Positions 44,448 through 53,582 of a DNA stretch of 64,000 nucleotides are shown here, piece after piece. The position numbers were made by a program, and so were the translations under genes. The stretch lies in NCBI GenBank assembly GCA_030148805.1, contig JASBSS010000007.1:163641-227640 (forward strand), in the 5' to 3' direction. Each line of letters opens with the position of its first letter. Position 1 is the stretch's first letter. The notes beneath the pieces were generated by a model. The model was not told the origin of the DNA. It did not search any database and worked only from the letters and a program-made list of their open reading frames with translations. Origin of the DNA: Thiogranum sp. (lineage in GTDB: Bacteria; Pseudomonadota; Gammaproteobacteria; DSM-19610).

Positions 44448-45265
44448 CACTCGTCCTCCTCATCGGGACCGCGTTCAAAGAAATAAATACCCAGGCTGAC
44501 ATAGCGCCCGGACGTATCATCGTCGGTCGCCGCCACCTCGTGTTCGCTCAACCAGGCATCGAGTTCTTCGAGCAGCGCCTGGGATTTGCTGGCTGATAAC
44601 TTGCGGAACGCAGGCAGGGCGTCGGCGCGTACCCGGGTGTTGGAAACCTTGCGCTGGAAGCGCCGCTGCGACGGATCGGCGAGTAGATTGTGGTCAATGG
44701 TCGCCATCAGCTCGGCGCTATCCACGCCGAGTATGGCCAGCTTCTCAGCGGGATCATTGCCCGGAAGGTAGGCGTGCTGCACCAGCCTTACACCCTGTTC
44801 GGTCAGTTCCACCGAGGCGGCGGACTGCAGCACGGCCAGCATGGCCCGGGGCGTGATATCCCCGCTGTATTTCTTCACCAGCGCCGCGAACGAGCCCGCC
44901 TGGCCCTCGAGCGGCAATGGCGCCGGCCGACCGTCGGCGTCGTGAAACAGCGGATCGTTGACCCAACCGGAAATCACGCGTACCGCCCGGTTGTAACGCC
45001 GTTCGTTACCGGCCGACTCTGGCCACTGCATTTCACGCAGGCGTTTGGTTTCTTTGCGCGTCAGGCCGGTCAAGGCGGAGGCCTGGCTGACGGTCTGTTT
45101 TTTGCCCGGAGGGGCAAAGCTTTCAAAAGCGACGTCGGTATAGGTCTTCTTCGCCAGTTCGGCGAAGTTGCCGTAGGCGATGCCGTTGCGCAGCAGCACC
45201 CGCACCAGGGGCTTGAGTACAATAAGCAGCGCGCGGGTCAGGGTCTGTTGGATTGACTTCGCCAT
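44447..45265 (-). CDS. DUF6502 family protein with helix-turn-helix, likely regulator
   Basis: 272 residues from the ATG at 45265. A helix-turn-helix-like segment occurs at about residues 40-65 (VSQASALTGLTRKETKRLRE), followed by an alpha-rich region and an acidic C-terminus (ERGPDEEDE). DUF6502 genes are typically found beside DUF5666 genes, as here. The ATG lies 7 bases after the -10 box, so its mRNA is probably leaderless. It is the natural candidate for binding the operators at 41586 and 45268, that is, for controlling itself and both DUF5666 genes. Direct DNA binding is an inference. Confidence 0.75.
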   Translation of the reverse strand: MAKSIQQTLTRALLIVLKPLVRVLLRNGIAYGNFAELAKKTYTDVAFESFAPPGKKQTVSQASALTGLTRKETKRLREMQWPESAGNERRYNRAVRVISGWVNDPLFHDADGRPAPLPLEGQAGSFAALVKKYSGDITPRAMLAVLQSAASVELTEQGVRLVQHAYLPGNDPAEKLAILGVDSAELMATIDHNLLADPSQRRFQRKVSNTRVRADALPAFRKLSASKSQALLEELDAWLSEHEVAATDDDTSGRYVSLGIYFFERGPDEEDE

Positions 45266-45302
45266 ATTTGGGATAATAGTCCCAAATATGGCGAAGTCAA
45301 TC
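45251..45302. promoter_or_regulatory. 52-base perfect palindrome containing promoter and start codon of the DUF6502 gene
   Basis: Arms of 23 bases (45251-45273 and 45280-45302) are perfectly complementary around the centre TAATAG. Each arm includes TTGACT, the ATG-GCG-AAG-TCA-ATC codons of one strand and half of the operator TTGGGATAATAGTCCCAA (45268-45285). On the minus strand TTGACT (45300-45295), 16 bases and TATTAT (45278-45273) form a promoter whose start point falls at the ATG. Confidence 0.85.
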
Positions 45303-45365
45303 GAGGAAATGATTAGAGGGATTTTTGTGAACCGTCCCGGCAATATAGATAGTGTAGGCGCCTAA
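45288..45365 (+). other. Mirror-image mini-ORF
   Basis: A 25-codon plus-strand reading begins MAKSIEEMIRGIF, matching the first five residues (MAKSI) of the divergent DUF6502 protein, because the palindrome copies its start. It is more likely a by-product of inverted duplication than a gene. Plus-strand promoter spacing (TTGACT, 15 bases, TAATAG) is poor. Confidence 0.3.
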
Positions 45366-45707
45366 TATTTGGCGGCTTCAGTCCCTGACGCGGGCACTCC
45401 TGCCTTCTGGACACTTTTCAACGCTTGCTGAGATGGAGCGCGGTCCGACCACTCCTCAATCTTTCGTCTCTGCCCTATGACGGGTGGGTATCACCCAGTC
45501 AAAGTCTGGATTTCCATTCTGGAAGCCGGTTACACCGTGCCTTTGTCGCCACCCATCCTCAGAACTTAGGTAACCTCCGTAGCCAATCGAAGTTTCACGC
45601 AATGGTGACACCACTGTGAAAAATCCGATCATGAAAGACTGCCGTTAGGCTTCGCTGGACACCCCAGCGCAGCAACATCCCTCCGAGGGGCCGCGGGCTC
45701 TCGCCCC
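45366..45707. other. Intergenic stretch without a supported gene
   Basis: No reading with a ribosome site or family resemblance was found between the palindrome region and the HlyD gene end. Confidence 0.5.
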
Positions 45708-46463
45708 TCAGCGCTTGAACTCGACGCGCGCGTCCTGACCGGCGCGCAGCGTCTCCTGGTCCGACTCGAAAACGATTCGCACATAATACCTCGCCGGTTC
45801 GCCAGGCTCGGCGGTGATCGCTATGATGCGGCCGTCGTAACGCCGGCCACCGACCTGGACCCTGGCCGGCTGGCCGTTGCTCAGACCCGCGGCCTGGTCG
45901 AGGTCGAGGTTTGCCTGCGCCACCATGGGGTGGTCCTGGCCTAGCACCATCATCGGCGTGGCCCGCTCGCGGTTGACCACCGTTTCGCCGACCTGCACGG
46001 GAGTGGCAAGCACCCGGCCGCCGTAGGGCGCGCGCAGCCGGCTGTACTCCAGCGCCAGCCGGGCGGCGTCGAGACGGGCCTGGGCGCTGGCGTAGTCGGC
46101 CTCCGCGCTCGCGGTGGCGATTTCCTGGAGTTGCAGATCGTGCACCGAAATGACGGTCCGCTCGTACAGCGACTGGGTGCGCTCGAGTTCGCGTTTGGCT
46201 TCGTCGCGACGCAGTTTTTCCTTGTGCGCCTGCGCGGTGGCGTCGCGCAGGCGGCTCTCGAAGGGACGCTCGTCCAGTGTCAACAGGACCTGACCGGCGC
46301 TCACGCGATCTCCGGGGACGACCGGGCGCGTCTTCACCACGCCCGAGACCGGTGTGCTCAAGGTCGTGCGCTGCGACCAGTCCAGCACCGCGGGATAGGG
46401 CTCGGCGTGCAGCGTAAGACTCAGGCCGCCGAGGGCCAGGCCAAGGATCCAGAATTTGGTCAT
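45708..46463 (-). CDS. HlyD-family periplasmic adaptor protein
   Basis: 251 residues with an N-terminal signal or anchor (LGLALGGLSLTLHA). Features of membrane-fusion proteins are present: barrel/lipoyl half-motif VVKTRPVVPGDRVSAGQVLL, an alpha-helical hairpin (about 75-130) rich in A, E and R, the second lipoyl half SRLRAPYGGRVLATPVQVGE and a final beta domain. It is shorter than average. It overlaps the TolC gene by 4 bases. No RND, ABC or MFS pump gene follows, so the inner-membrane partner is elsewhere. Confidence 0.88.
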   Translation of the reverse strand: MTKFWILGLALGGLSLTLHAEPYPAVLDWSQRTTLSTPVSGVVKTRPVVPGDRVSAGQVLLTLDERPFESRLRDATAQAHKEKLRRDEAKRELERTQSLYERTVISVHDLQLQEIATASAEADYASAQARLDAARLALEYSRLRAPYGGRVLATPVQVGETVVNRERATPMMVLGQDHPMVAQANLDLDQAAGLSNGQPARVQVGGRRYDGRIIAITAEPGEPARYYVRIVFESDQETLRAGQDARVEFKR

Positions 46464-47803
46464 TGCGGGTTCCCCTGTCGGTCGGACGGTTGCGGTTGCA
46501 AATAGGGTGAAAAGGATTCGCCGCTGAGCGCGCTCAGACGCGCCCAGTCCAGGGCCAGCGCGTACTCGGTCTGCGCCGCCAAGAGCGCGGCGCGCGACTG
46601 GCCGACCAGGGCGGTGCCGAAGTCGGTCTTGACCTGCAATTCGTAAAGCGCCTGGGCACGATCGAAATCGAGCGCCCGGTAATCGGTGCCGACCTGGACC
46701 TGCTGGCGTTGGGCCAGGTTCGTCTGGATGTCCAGCCAGACATCCAGCAGATCCTGCCGCAGGTCGAGTTCGAGCTGCTTCAGTTCGGCCTCCAGGCGAT
46801 GCATGTCGGCGCGCGCGCTCGCGACCTCGGCATCCACGCGCGCGCCCCGGTAGAGCGGGATATCCAGGCGCAGTTCGGCCTCCAGCGGGTTGCGCGAGCT
46901 GATGTCGCGGTTCCCGGCGGCGGTGGAGAGCGACCCGCTCAGCACTGGGCGCGCACCGGCGCGCTCGGCCTTCATGCGCAGGCGCGCGGCCTCCAGGTCC
47001 GCCTTGAGCGAGAGCACGCGCGGGTTGTTCGCCAGGGCAGCCTTGACCAGGTCTTCATACTCGGGGAGCGCCTGGTCGTTTTCCTTCAACGCCGGTGGCG
47101 TCAGCGTGGCCGGCAGGTCGTCCGGACGGTTGAGCAGCTGGGCCAGCCGGGCGCGGCTGCTGCGCTGACGTGCCTGGGCCCGAACGCGTTGCATGCGCAA
47201 GCTCTGATAGGCGTTCTGCTGTTCCAGCACACGGGCGTCGGAGACCTGACCGAGCTGGTTGCGCTCGCGCAGTCGGTCGGCCGCCACAAAGGCCACGGCC
47301 ATGGCCTCGTTGTCACGGGCAAAGGTCAGGTCCGCGACCAGGACGTCGAAAAACGCCTGCATGACGCGGATGCGATACTGCGCCAGCTCCGCGGTGAAGC
47401 GCAACCGGCCGCCATCGACCCGGGTTTGCGCGGCCGCCTCCAGCGCGTCGGTGCGCCCGAAGTCATAGAGCTGTTTGCGCGCGAACAGCTCGGCGCGGGA
47501 ATCATTGCGGCTCTGGTCCGCGGCCACGTCGGACGGTTCGATGAAGCGCGCTTCCAGGCGCGCACCGATGTCGATGTCATCGCGCGCGTAGGCGCGGGCG
47601 GCACCGGCCTGCAGCGCCTCGACATCAGCGCGGCTGGCGCTGAGCAACGGGTGGTTTTCACCCGCCAGGCGCAGGGCCTCACGCAGGCTCAGCGGCTCTG
47701 GAAGCGCCGTCGCGGCGGCGCCGGCCGTCGGCGGGTGCAGTAGCACAGCGAGCACCGCCAGGGTCGGCCAGAGGCCAGGCCGCGTGGTACCGCGTCGGCT
47801 CAT
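46460..47803 (-). CDS. TolC-family outer-membrane efflux protein
   Basis: 447 residues from the ATG at 47803, which overlaps the stop of the thioredoxin-like gene (ATGA). Signal peptide about 1-29. Two OEP repeats are seen, each with long alpha-helices rich in A, Q, R and E (LSLREALRLAGENHPLLSAS, then LPEYEDLVKAALANNPRVLS). It should form the outer-membrane exit duct that docks with the HlyD-type adaptor downstream. Confidence 0.88.
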   Translation of the reverse strand: MSRRGTTRPGLWPTLAVLAVLLHPPTAGAAATALPEPLSLREALRLAGENHPLLSASRADVEALQAGAARAYARDDIDIGARLEARFIEPSDVAADQSRNDSRAELFARKQLYDFGRTDALEAAAQTRVDGGRLRFTAELAQYRIRVMQAFFDVLVADLTFARDNEAMAVAFVAADRLRERNQLGQVSDARVLEQQNAYQSLRMQRVRAQARQRSSRARLAQLLNRPDDLPATLTPPALKENDQALPEYEDLVKAALANNPRVLSLKADLEAARLRMKAERAGARPVLSGSLSTAAGNRDISSRNPLEAELRLDIPLYRGARVDAEVASARADMHRLEAELKQLELDLRQDLLDVWLDIQTNLAQRQQVQVGTDYRALDFDRAQALYELQVKTDFGTALVGQSRAALLAAQTEYALALDWARLSALSGESFSPYLQPQPSDRQGNPQ

Positions 47804-48333
47804 TGCCGGGAGGCTTGTTGGCGCCTGTCGCGCTTGTAGCGGGCAAAGGATTCGTCGCGGTAATGGCCCTCGGCGACATATTCGCCCAGCCACAGCATTT
47901 CCTCGACGCCACTGGTGGGCCCGGTGTAGCGGGCGACCAGCTTACCGCCGGTATCGAAGAAGGCGAACACGGGCGTGGCGCGCACCTGGAACTGTTTGAA
48001 AGCGAAATCCTTCTGCGTGATGGCCCGGCCCTGAAAATCGGTGATCTCCACGTCCCCCTCGATATCCACGCTGAACACGCGGAAGTGCTGGCGAAAATAC
48101 GCCTGCACTTCGGGCTGGTTGAGCACCGTGGTCTTCATCCGGTGACAGAAGGGGCAATCGTCCATTTCAAAGAAAATCATCACGCCCTGCTTGCCCTCAT
48201 CGCGGGCGAGTCCGGCCTCCTCCTGGAAGTTGCCGAAGGTCTCCTGGAAGAAAAACCGGGCCGGGTCACGGGTTTCGGCACCGGCGGGTGCCAGGGCGAT
48301 CAGACTCAGAAGAAAGAGCAGCAGACGAGACAT
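47800..48333 (-). CDS. Secreted thioredoxin-fold protein (SoxW-like)
   Basis: 177 residues from the ATG at 48333, giving a clean signal peptide (MSRLLLFLLSLIALAPAGAE). A thioredoxin fold with active site DDCPFCHRMK (CPFC, about residue 57-60) and cis-Pro segment VRATPVFAFFD is intact. It is probably a periplasmic thiol reductant or oxidant. It is first in an operon with the TolC and HlyD genes, so it may act on their cargo or on a periplasmic substrate. Confidence 0.85.
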   Translation of the reverse strand: MSRLLLFLLSLIALAPAGAETRDPARFFFQETFGNFQEEAGLARDEGKQGVMIFFEMDDCPFCHRMKTTVLNQPEVQAYFRQHFRVFSVDIEGDVEITDFQGRAITQKDFAFKQFQVRATPVFAFFDTGGKLVARYTGPTSGVEEMLWLGEYVAEGHYRDESFARYKRDRRQQASRQ

Positions 48334-48937
48334 TGTGCATGACCAAATAGCGTGCAGGTGCACCGGTATTCTTGACGACGAGCTTACGCCGCCGTTTGTT
48401 CCATTTCGTAGCGTCCGGCACACTTGGGTCGATCCGCGCGATCAGCGGCCAACGGCTCGATCAGCCAAGCGTCCTTCCCACGCGGTCGGACCTTCTCCGG
48501 GTGCGCCGGGCGGATGACATCCCACAGGTCGCTTTGCACCTATCGCCGTCAGTGTTTTACCCGCCACAGGTATCCAGCGCGTGGCCGAGCCAGATCGTGA
48601 CCTGGACCACGACGGCATTGCCCGGATACGACAGAAACAGCGAGGTCAGCCCCAGGGTTTTATTGTACATACAAATTTCAAATTTACCAAGTATCCGCCG
48701 CAAGCCGCAACCTCGCTGGCACCGGTCCGCTCGCCGCTGCCGCAAGGGCTCTGGTCAGCCGTAACGTTTCAACCGCCAGCCGCTTATCCGCCGCGACCGC
48801 CCGCCCCCTGGGGCGATCGCAGCAGGATTCACGCTTGCCCCGAGACTCAAGCCGCCCACGGAGACGTCCGCTCCGGATAGACGGCTAACACCCGCCGGGA
48901 GAGAGCATCCGTAGGCGCTCGTTTAATCTTTCCGGAC
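48334..48937. other. Intergenic stretch without a supported gene
   Basis: About 600 bases with only short overlapping readings on both strands, none with a ribosome site or family resemblance. An AT-rich patch at 48658-48700 may hold the thioredoxin operon promoter or be decayed sequence. Confidence 0.45.
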
Positions 48938-49231
48938 TTACTTGCCGGCGACCTGAATATAAGCACGAAAAGATTCAACGTAACCGCCCTTTTCCGCCGG
49001 CTCCCGACCGATCTGTTCGCAGATCTCGGCGGGCAACGCCTTGAAACCCAGTCCCGAAGCGATCGTGTTGTAGAGCTTTTGAATGGCGACCAGAGCCACG
49101 ACATCTTCCACGGTTTGCTCACTCCAACCGGCGTTCAGAACGCCCGTTATATCACCCGGGTTCATGGAGCTGGCATCCGCGTTCACCTTCAGCGCGAAAG
49201 ACAGGAGTGCCCCAAGTGGGTCTCTGTTCAT
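48938..49231 (-). pseudogene. C-terminal half of an AhpD-like/carboxymuconolactone decarboxylase-family protein
   Basis: 97 residues. ITGVLNAGWSEQTVEDVVAL and the following IQKLYNTIASGLGFKALP match the C-terminal lobe of two-lobe peroxidase-related AhpD-like proteins. The lobe carrying the catalytic CxxC is missing, and an in-frame stop lies 13 codons upstream of the ATG. No ribosome site precedes the ATG. It is therefore probably a 5'-truncated remnant, although a short stand-alone protein cannot be excluded. It is divergent from a LysR regulator, which may once have controlled it. Confidence 0.6.
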
Positions 49232-49300
49232 GGCAGTGCTGCCTATGCTAGCCTTTGTGGGGACGCAACATAATTATGCAAACCGGAAAGCTTTACTTGC

Positions 49301-50191
49301 ATGAACGCACAGGAATTGGAATGGAACCACCTTCGGATCGTTCTGGCGGTTTGCCGTAACGGGACGCTGTCAGGCGCCGCGCGTGAACTCAACATCAATC
49401 ACTCCACGGTTTTTCGGCGCGTCAACAGTATCGAAGAACGTATCGGCGTGCGCCTGTTCGAGCGGCTACCGACCGGCTACGCCATGACCGAGGCCGGTGA
49501 GGCGATGCTGGAATCCGCGGAACGTGTCGAGGACGAAATTTTTCGGCTCTCGCGAAAGCTCGTCGGTGGAGACTTGCGGCTGAGCGGCGCTCTGCACGTC
49601 ACGGCGCCGGACGCGCTTGCCCTCGAGGTACTGATGCCGCAGATCGCGCTATTCTGCCGCGCTTATCCCGGGATAGAACTCGATCTCTCGGTGGAAAACA
49701 GCTTTCTCGATCTGTCACTACGGCAAGCCGATGTAGCCATCCGTTCCACCAATACGCCGCCGGAAACGGCCGTGGGTCGTCGCTTGTGCAGCCTCGGCGC
49801 AACCATTTATGGCTCGGTGAGGTACCTCGATCAGCAAACGGACCCGGACATCGGGCAAGGCACCTGGCTGATGCCGCGTAAAGGCCTGGATTGGTTTTCA
49901 GCCAATCGGTGGTTGGACAAACGCTACCCTGACGCCACGATCGCGTTTCGAAGCAACACCTTGCTGGGGTTGTGGGAAGCGGCAAAGCAGGATCTTGGCC
50001 TGGCCCCTCTGCCTTTTTTTCTCGCTGGCCGGGACAGCCGGCTCAAGCGCGTGCTGGAGCCACCGCAGGAATTCTCGTCCGAACTCTGGTTGCTGACCCA
50101 TCCCGATCTCCGGCGGACGGCACGCGTTCGCGCCTTTGTGGATTTTCTGGTCGAAGCTTTCGAACAGTATCGGGAGAACATCGAGAACTGA
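49301..50191 (+). CDS. LysR family transcriptional regulator
   Basis: 296 residues. N-terminal winged helix-turn-helix (about 6-65; LSGAARELNINHSTVFRRVN and ERIGVRLFERLPTGYAMTEAGE) and a C-terminal substrate-binding fold. The helix-turn-helix resembles the branch with INHSTVFRR. It is divergent from the truncated AhpD-like gene. The palindrome CATAATTATG at 49269-49278 between them is a possible binding site. Confidence 0.9.
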   Translation: MNAQELEWNHLRIVLAVCRNGTLSGAARELNINHSTVFRRVNSIEERIGVRLFERLPTGYAMTEAGEAMLESAERVEDEIFRLSRKLVGGDLRLSGALHVTAPDALALEVLMPQIALFCRAYPGIELDLSVENSFLDLSLRQADVAIRSTNTPPETAVGRRLCSLGATIYGSVRYLDQQTDPDIGQGTWLMPRKGLDWFSANRWLDKRYPDATIAFRSNTLLGLWEAAKQDLGLAPLPFFLAGRDSRLKRVLEPPQEFSSELWLLTHPDLRRTARVRAFVDFLVEAFEQYRENIEN

Positions 50192-50483
50192 CCGCCGACC
50201 CTGTTCACAGTCTGCCAACACGTCCCTGTCTCGACGGCCTGAAAGATCAGGCAAACAGATTCACATCTGCTTGCTGGGCGATGGGCAGATACGACATTCT
50301 CGCGCTGCTTAACACGGCTTGTAAGCTTTGCGAGACTCCGTGTCGACCATCATTACAGATTTTTCGGCCGTCGCCCGGACTTCCAACGTCAGGGAATTCG
50401 TCAAATCACAGGAAAACAAGGTATTAACTTCCAGGCGGTTTATTCGGCACCCATCTTGCCTTAGTCACTGACGTTAAGCGGTC

Positions 50484-50891
50484 TTGTACAACCGGCCAAT
50501 TGTCAGCACCTCCCCCGGCGACACCACCAATGAGGAGTTTCGCAGTCCGCGCAACTCGCTCGAAGCCGAAGATGTTTTCCTGCTGTTCGACACCCCGGTC
50601 TTTCAGATCGGTGGCTATGTCAGAAACGAAGATGAAACGAATGACGTGACACTTACCGCCTATGGATCCGATCTCTCTGTCTTAGGCTCGGTTACGATTG
50701 CTCCGGGTGAAGCGTTTCTGTTTCTTGGTGGGGAAGACAACACGCCCATCGCCGCGGTCAGCTTTACCGGGGACGACTTTTTCCTTGACGACGTTGGTTT
50801 TAATGTCGTCCCTGTGCCCGCGGCGCTGTGGTTGTTTGCCCCCGGTCTTCTGGGGCTGATCGGATTGGCTAGCAAACGTAAAAGAGCGTAA
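50484..50891 (+). pseudogene. 5'-truncated VPLPA-tailed surface protein
   Basis: 135 residues from a TTG directly after an in-frame stop. There is no signal peptide, although such proteins need one. The C-terminus is a VPLPA-CTERM-type sorting signal: VPVPAALWLFAPGLLGLIGL followed by SKRKRA. The body is beta-rich (VTLTAYGSDLSVLGSVTIAP). The missing N-terminus suggests a fragment of a longer secreted protein. Confidence 0.6.
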
Positions 50892-51138
50892 CGCCACTTT
50901 TCGTCGCGCCGCCCACGCAGCTCTTCGAAGATGCGCTGTCATGTCGACCTTTGACAGCGACAAGCCTGCTGGCATTTGAATCCGGTCGGCTGCACTCCTT
51001 AGCACAGCCTAACAACTCCTCAACATTCAAACCGTCATCGTCGTCTCATAAATCAGTGGCTTTCACTGAAGCTCTCCTTGTTAACGCGCGCCGGACATGA
51101 CGGGCGCTTGTCACGTAGAGCCCGAGCCGTCCAACCGT

Positions 51139-51627
51139 TCACGCTGGCTCGAACCCGGCCAGAAACCGCCGCAACAGTTCGTCCAGTTGCGCGCGCTGCG
51201 CATCACTCAGGCCCGCGACCAGTTCCGCCTGGGTTTGCACATGATCGGTGACCACCTCGTCGATGAGATCGCGCCCTTTCGGCGACAGCGAGACCAGAAA
51301 CCCGCGGCCGTCGTCGGGGTTCCTGAGCCGCTCGACCAGCCCGGCCTTTTCCAGCTGGTCGATACGGTGCGTCATGGTGCCCGAGGTCACCAGGGTCGAG
51401 GCCATCAGATCACCCGGCGACAGGGCATAGGGCGGACCGGCCCGGCGCAGGGTCGCCAGCACGTCGAAACTCGCCGCATTCAGGCCATAGGCCGCCCAGG
51501 TTTTCTCCATGCCGCGCATCAGATGCTGATTCAAGCGCTTGATGCGCCCGATCGTAGCCATGGGCCCGATGTCCAGATCGGGCCGCTCCCGCCCCCATTG
51601 CACCAGAATGCTATCCACATGATCCAT
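51139..51627 (-). CDS. MarR family transcriptional regulator
   Basis: 162 residues. The winged helix-turn-helix core includes LSPGDLMASTLVTSGTMTHR and the wing VERLRNPDDGRGFLVSLSPKG. It is divergent from an EamA-type transporter gene. Two near-identical dyads (51652-51663, 51679-51690) between the genes are the likely operators. It probably represses the transporter and itself until a small molecule binds. Confidence 0.9.
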   Translation of the reverse strand: MDHVDSILVQWGRERPDLDIGPMATIGRIKRLNQHLMRGMEKTWAAYGLNAASFDVLATLRRAGPPYALSPGDLMASTLVTSGTMTHRIDQLEKAGLVERLRNPDDGRGFLVSLSPKGRDLIDEVVTDHVQTQAELVAGLSDAQRAQLDELLRRFLAGFEPA

Positions 51628-51651
51628 GGGCGCAGTTTTCCACGGATATGT

Positions 51652-51690
51652 CTTGACATCAAGATTTAATGTTATTACCTTGATATCAAG
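51652..51690. promoter_or_regulatory. Tandem dyad operators between MarR and EamA genes
   Basis: CTTGACATCAAG (51652-51663) and the perfect palindrome CTTGATATCAAG (51679-51690) differ by one base, have centres 27 bp apart and fill the divergent promoter region. Confidence 0.7.
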
Positions 51691-51713
51691 ATATCTGCCT
51701 CAAGGACCCCGCC

Positions 51714-52634
51714 ATGAATCTCCCCGCCACCGCCGCACCCCAGCCCAACAGCGCCGCGTGGGTACCGCTCTTCTGCCTGCTGGCGGTCGGAACGCTCATG
51801 GGGCTGTCGACCAACCTGGCGAAACTCGCCGGCGAGGCGCACCTGCCGCCACTGGCGTTTCTGTGCTGGTCGATCGTGGGCGCGGCCCTGGTGCTGCTGG
51901 CCGCCGCCGCCGTGCGTCACCGGCTGCCGCCGGTCGACGGCCGCGCCCTGGAGTACTACCTGGTGTCGGCGCTGGTGGGGGTGGCGGGCCCCAACCTGAT
52001 CATCGTGTCGGCGGTGCCGCATGTCGGCGCCGGTTTTGTCGCCCTGACCATCGCCCTGCCGCCGCTGCTCACCTACCTCGGCGCCCTGGCGCTGGGGATG
52101 GAACGGTTTCAATGGACACGCGCGAGCGGCGTGGTGGCGGCGCTGGCAGGCGCGGGGATTCTGGCGGCGCACCAGCTGGCCCGACCCCACGCCGACGAAT
52201 ACTGGGTGCTCCTCGTGCTGGCCGGGCCGGTCCTCCTGGCGATCGGCAATCTCTACCGCACGCTGCGCTGGCCCGAGGGTGTCTCCGCCGATGCGTTGGC
52301 CCCCGGGATGCTTGTCGCGGCCGCGGTCGTGCTGCTGGCAGCGGGCCAGCTACCCGGTTGGTCACTCGCCGTGCCGCTCGCAGGGGGGCTGCCGCCCGTA
52401 CTGATCGTCGTACAGGCCTTGGTCTTTGCCGCGGTGTTCCTGCTGTTGTTCATCCTGCAGAAGACCGGCGGACCGGTCATGCTTAGTCTGCTGGGCTCGG
52501 TCGCCGCCGTGGTGGGCGTGCTGATCGCCATCCTTCTCCAGGGCGAGGCGCCGCCCGGCGGACTGCTGCCGGGCGCTGCACTGACGGCAGCCGGTGTCGC
52601 CCTGCTGAGTCTCGGTAAGGCGCGCCCCGCATGA
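51714..52634 (+). CDS. EamA/DMT-family membrane transporter
   Basis: 306 residues with about ten membrane helices in two five-helix halves, as in the drug/metabolite transporter superfamily (first half GLSTNLAKLAGEAHLPPLAF, second half ending GEAPPGGLLPGAALTAAGVA). The ATG follows a purine-rich stretch. It probably exports a small metabolite. Divergent from the MarR gene, and followed 34 bp downstream by an NAD(P)-binding protein on the same strand. Confidence 0.85.
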   Translation: MNLPATAAPQPNSAAWVPLFCLLAVGTLMGLSTNLAKLAGEAHLPPLAFLCWSIVGAALVLLAAAAVRHRLPPVDGRALEYYLVSALVGVAGPNLIIVSAVPHVGAGFVALTIALPPLLTYLGALALGMERFQWTRASGVVAALAGAGILAAHQLARPHADEYWVLLVLAGPVLLAIGNLYRTLRWPEGVSADALAPGMLVAAAVVLLAAGQLPGWSLAVPLAGGLPPVLIVVQALVFAAVFLLLFILQKTGGPVMLSLLGSVAAVVGVLIAILLQGEAPPGGLLPGAALTAAGVALLSLGKARPA

Positions 52635-52668
52635 CCTTGCGCCATCATCACCTCAGGGGAGACCACCG

Positions 52669-53310
52669 ATGAAGCTCACGATACTGGGCGCCGCCGGAGA
52701 CGTCGGCCGGCGCATCGTCGACGAAGCGCTGGCGCGCGGGCACGAGGTGACCGGCGTGGTCCGGACCGAGGCCCAGTTCGGCCAACTGCCCGAGGGCGTA
52801 CGTCCGCGTGCGGCGGACGTCGCCCAGCCGCAGCAGGTCGCGCTCGCCGCCGCGGGACAGGACGCACTCATCAGCGCGGTCCGCCCGCCGGACGGCCAGG
52901 AGGACAGCCTGGTCACACTGACGCGCTCGGTCCTGGACGGCGCGCAGACCGCGGGCGTGCGCGTGCTGGTGGTCGGCGGCGCTGCCCGGCTGCGGGTGCC
53001 CGGCCACGACGGCGCCACCGTGTTGACGGCGCCGGACTTCCTGCCCGCGGCAGTCCTCGCCATCGCACGCGCCTGTCAGGCGCAGTACGAACTCTGCCTC
53101 GGCGAACACCGCGCGCAGTGGTCCTACCTTTCGCCCCCGGGACTGTTGCAACCCGGTGCGCGCACCGGACGCTACCGTCTAGGCACGGACACCCTGCTGG
53201 TTGACGCAGGCGGCGTGTCCCACATCTCCCTGGAGGACTTCGCCGTGGCGATGCTGGATGAGGCCGAGAGGGCCAGGCACGTTCGACGTGCCTTCACGGT
53301 GGGATACTGA
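52669..53310 (+). CDS. NAD(P)-binding (NmrA/SDR-like) protein
   Basis: 213 residues with a Rossmann motif at the N-terminus ([20 protein letters not shown]) and [14 protein letters not shown] further on, matching the YwnB/NmrA-like atypical SDR family. AGGGGAG lies upstream of the ATG. It probably acts as a reductase or redox sensor; substrate unknown. Same operon as the EamA transporter under MarR control. Confidence 0.85.
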   Translation: MKLTILGAAGDVGRRIVDEALARGHEVTGVVRTEAQFGQLPEGVRPRAADVAQPQQVALAAAGQDALISAVRPPDGQEDSLVTLTRSVLDGAQTAGVRVLVVGGAARLRVPGHDGATVLTAPDFLPAAVLAIARACQAQYELCLGEHRAQWSYLSPPGLLQPGARTGRYRLGTDTLLVDAGGVSHISLEDFAVAMLDEAERARHVRRAFTVGY

Positions 53311-53387
53311 ACCTTGGCGACCCCCTTGAAGCGCGAAGACGAAGCCGGGACGAGGGCACGCAATACCTGGCGGTGCGGTTCCCCCGG

Positions 53388-53495
53388 GAAGACGTCGTCG
53401 GCCAAGCGCAGCAGCTCGGCATATCGTTTTTTCACCTCGCCGAGGATGCGCACGCCCGGGCCGGGGAACGGGTGGCGAAAGACCATGTCGCGAGC
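53388..53495 (-). pseudogene. guaA: Fragment of guaA (GMP synthetase)
   Basis: The minus strand reads [20 protein letters not shown] then [16 protein letters not shown], matching the C-terminal domain of GMP synthetase (usual [22 protein letters not shown]) with two residues deleted. Similarity stops on both sides, so this is a short remnant of about 36 codons, not a gene. Confidence 0.75.
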
Positions 53496-53582
53496 AATGA
53501 ACGCCGGCGCGGGTGTTTCTACTCGTTGGTTGACGTAACCGCTAAATCAGAGCAGTAAGTCTTGCCGCTTTCTCCGGCAACG

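Noticed and set aside
48557..48745. 62-codon minus-strand reading with a hydrophobic end considered as a small membrane gene
   Set aside because: No ribosome site, Cys/Arg-rich start and no relative recognised.
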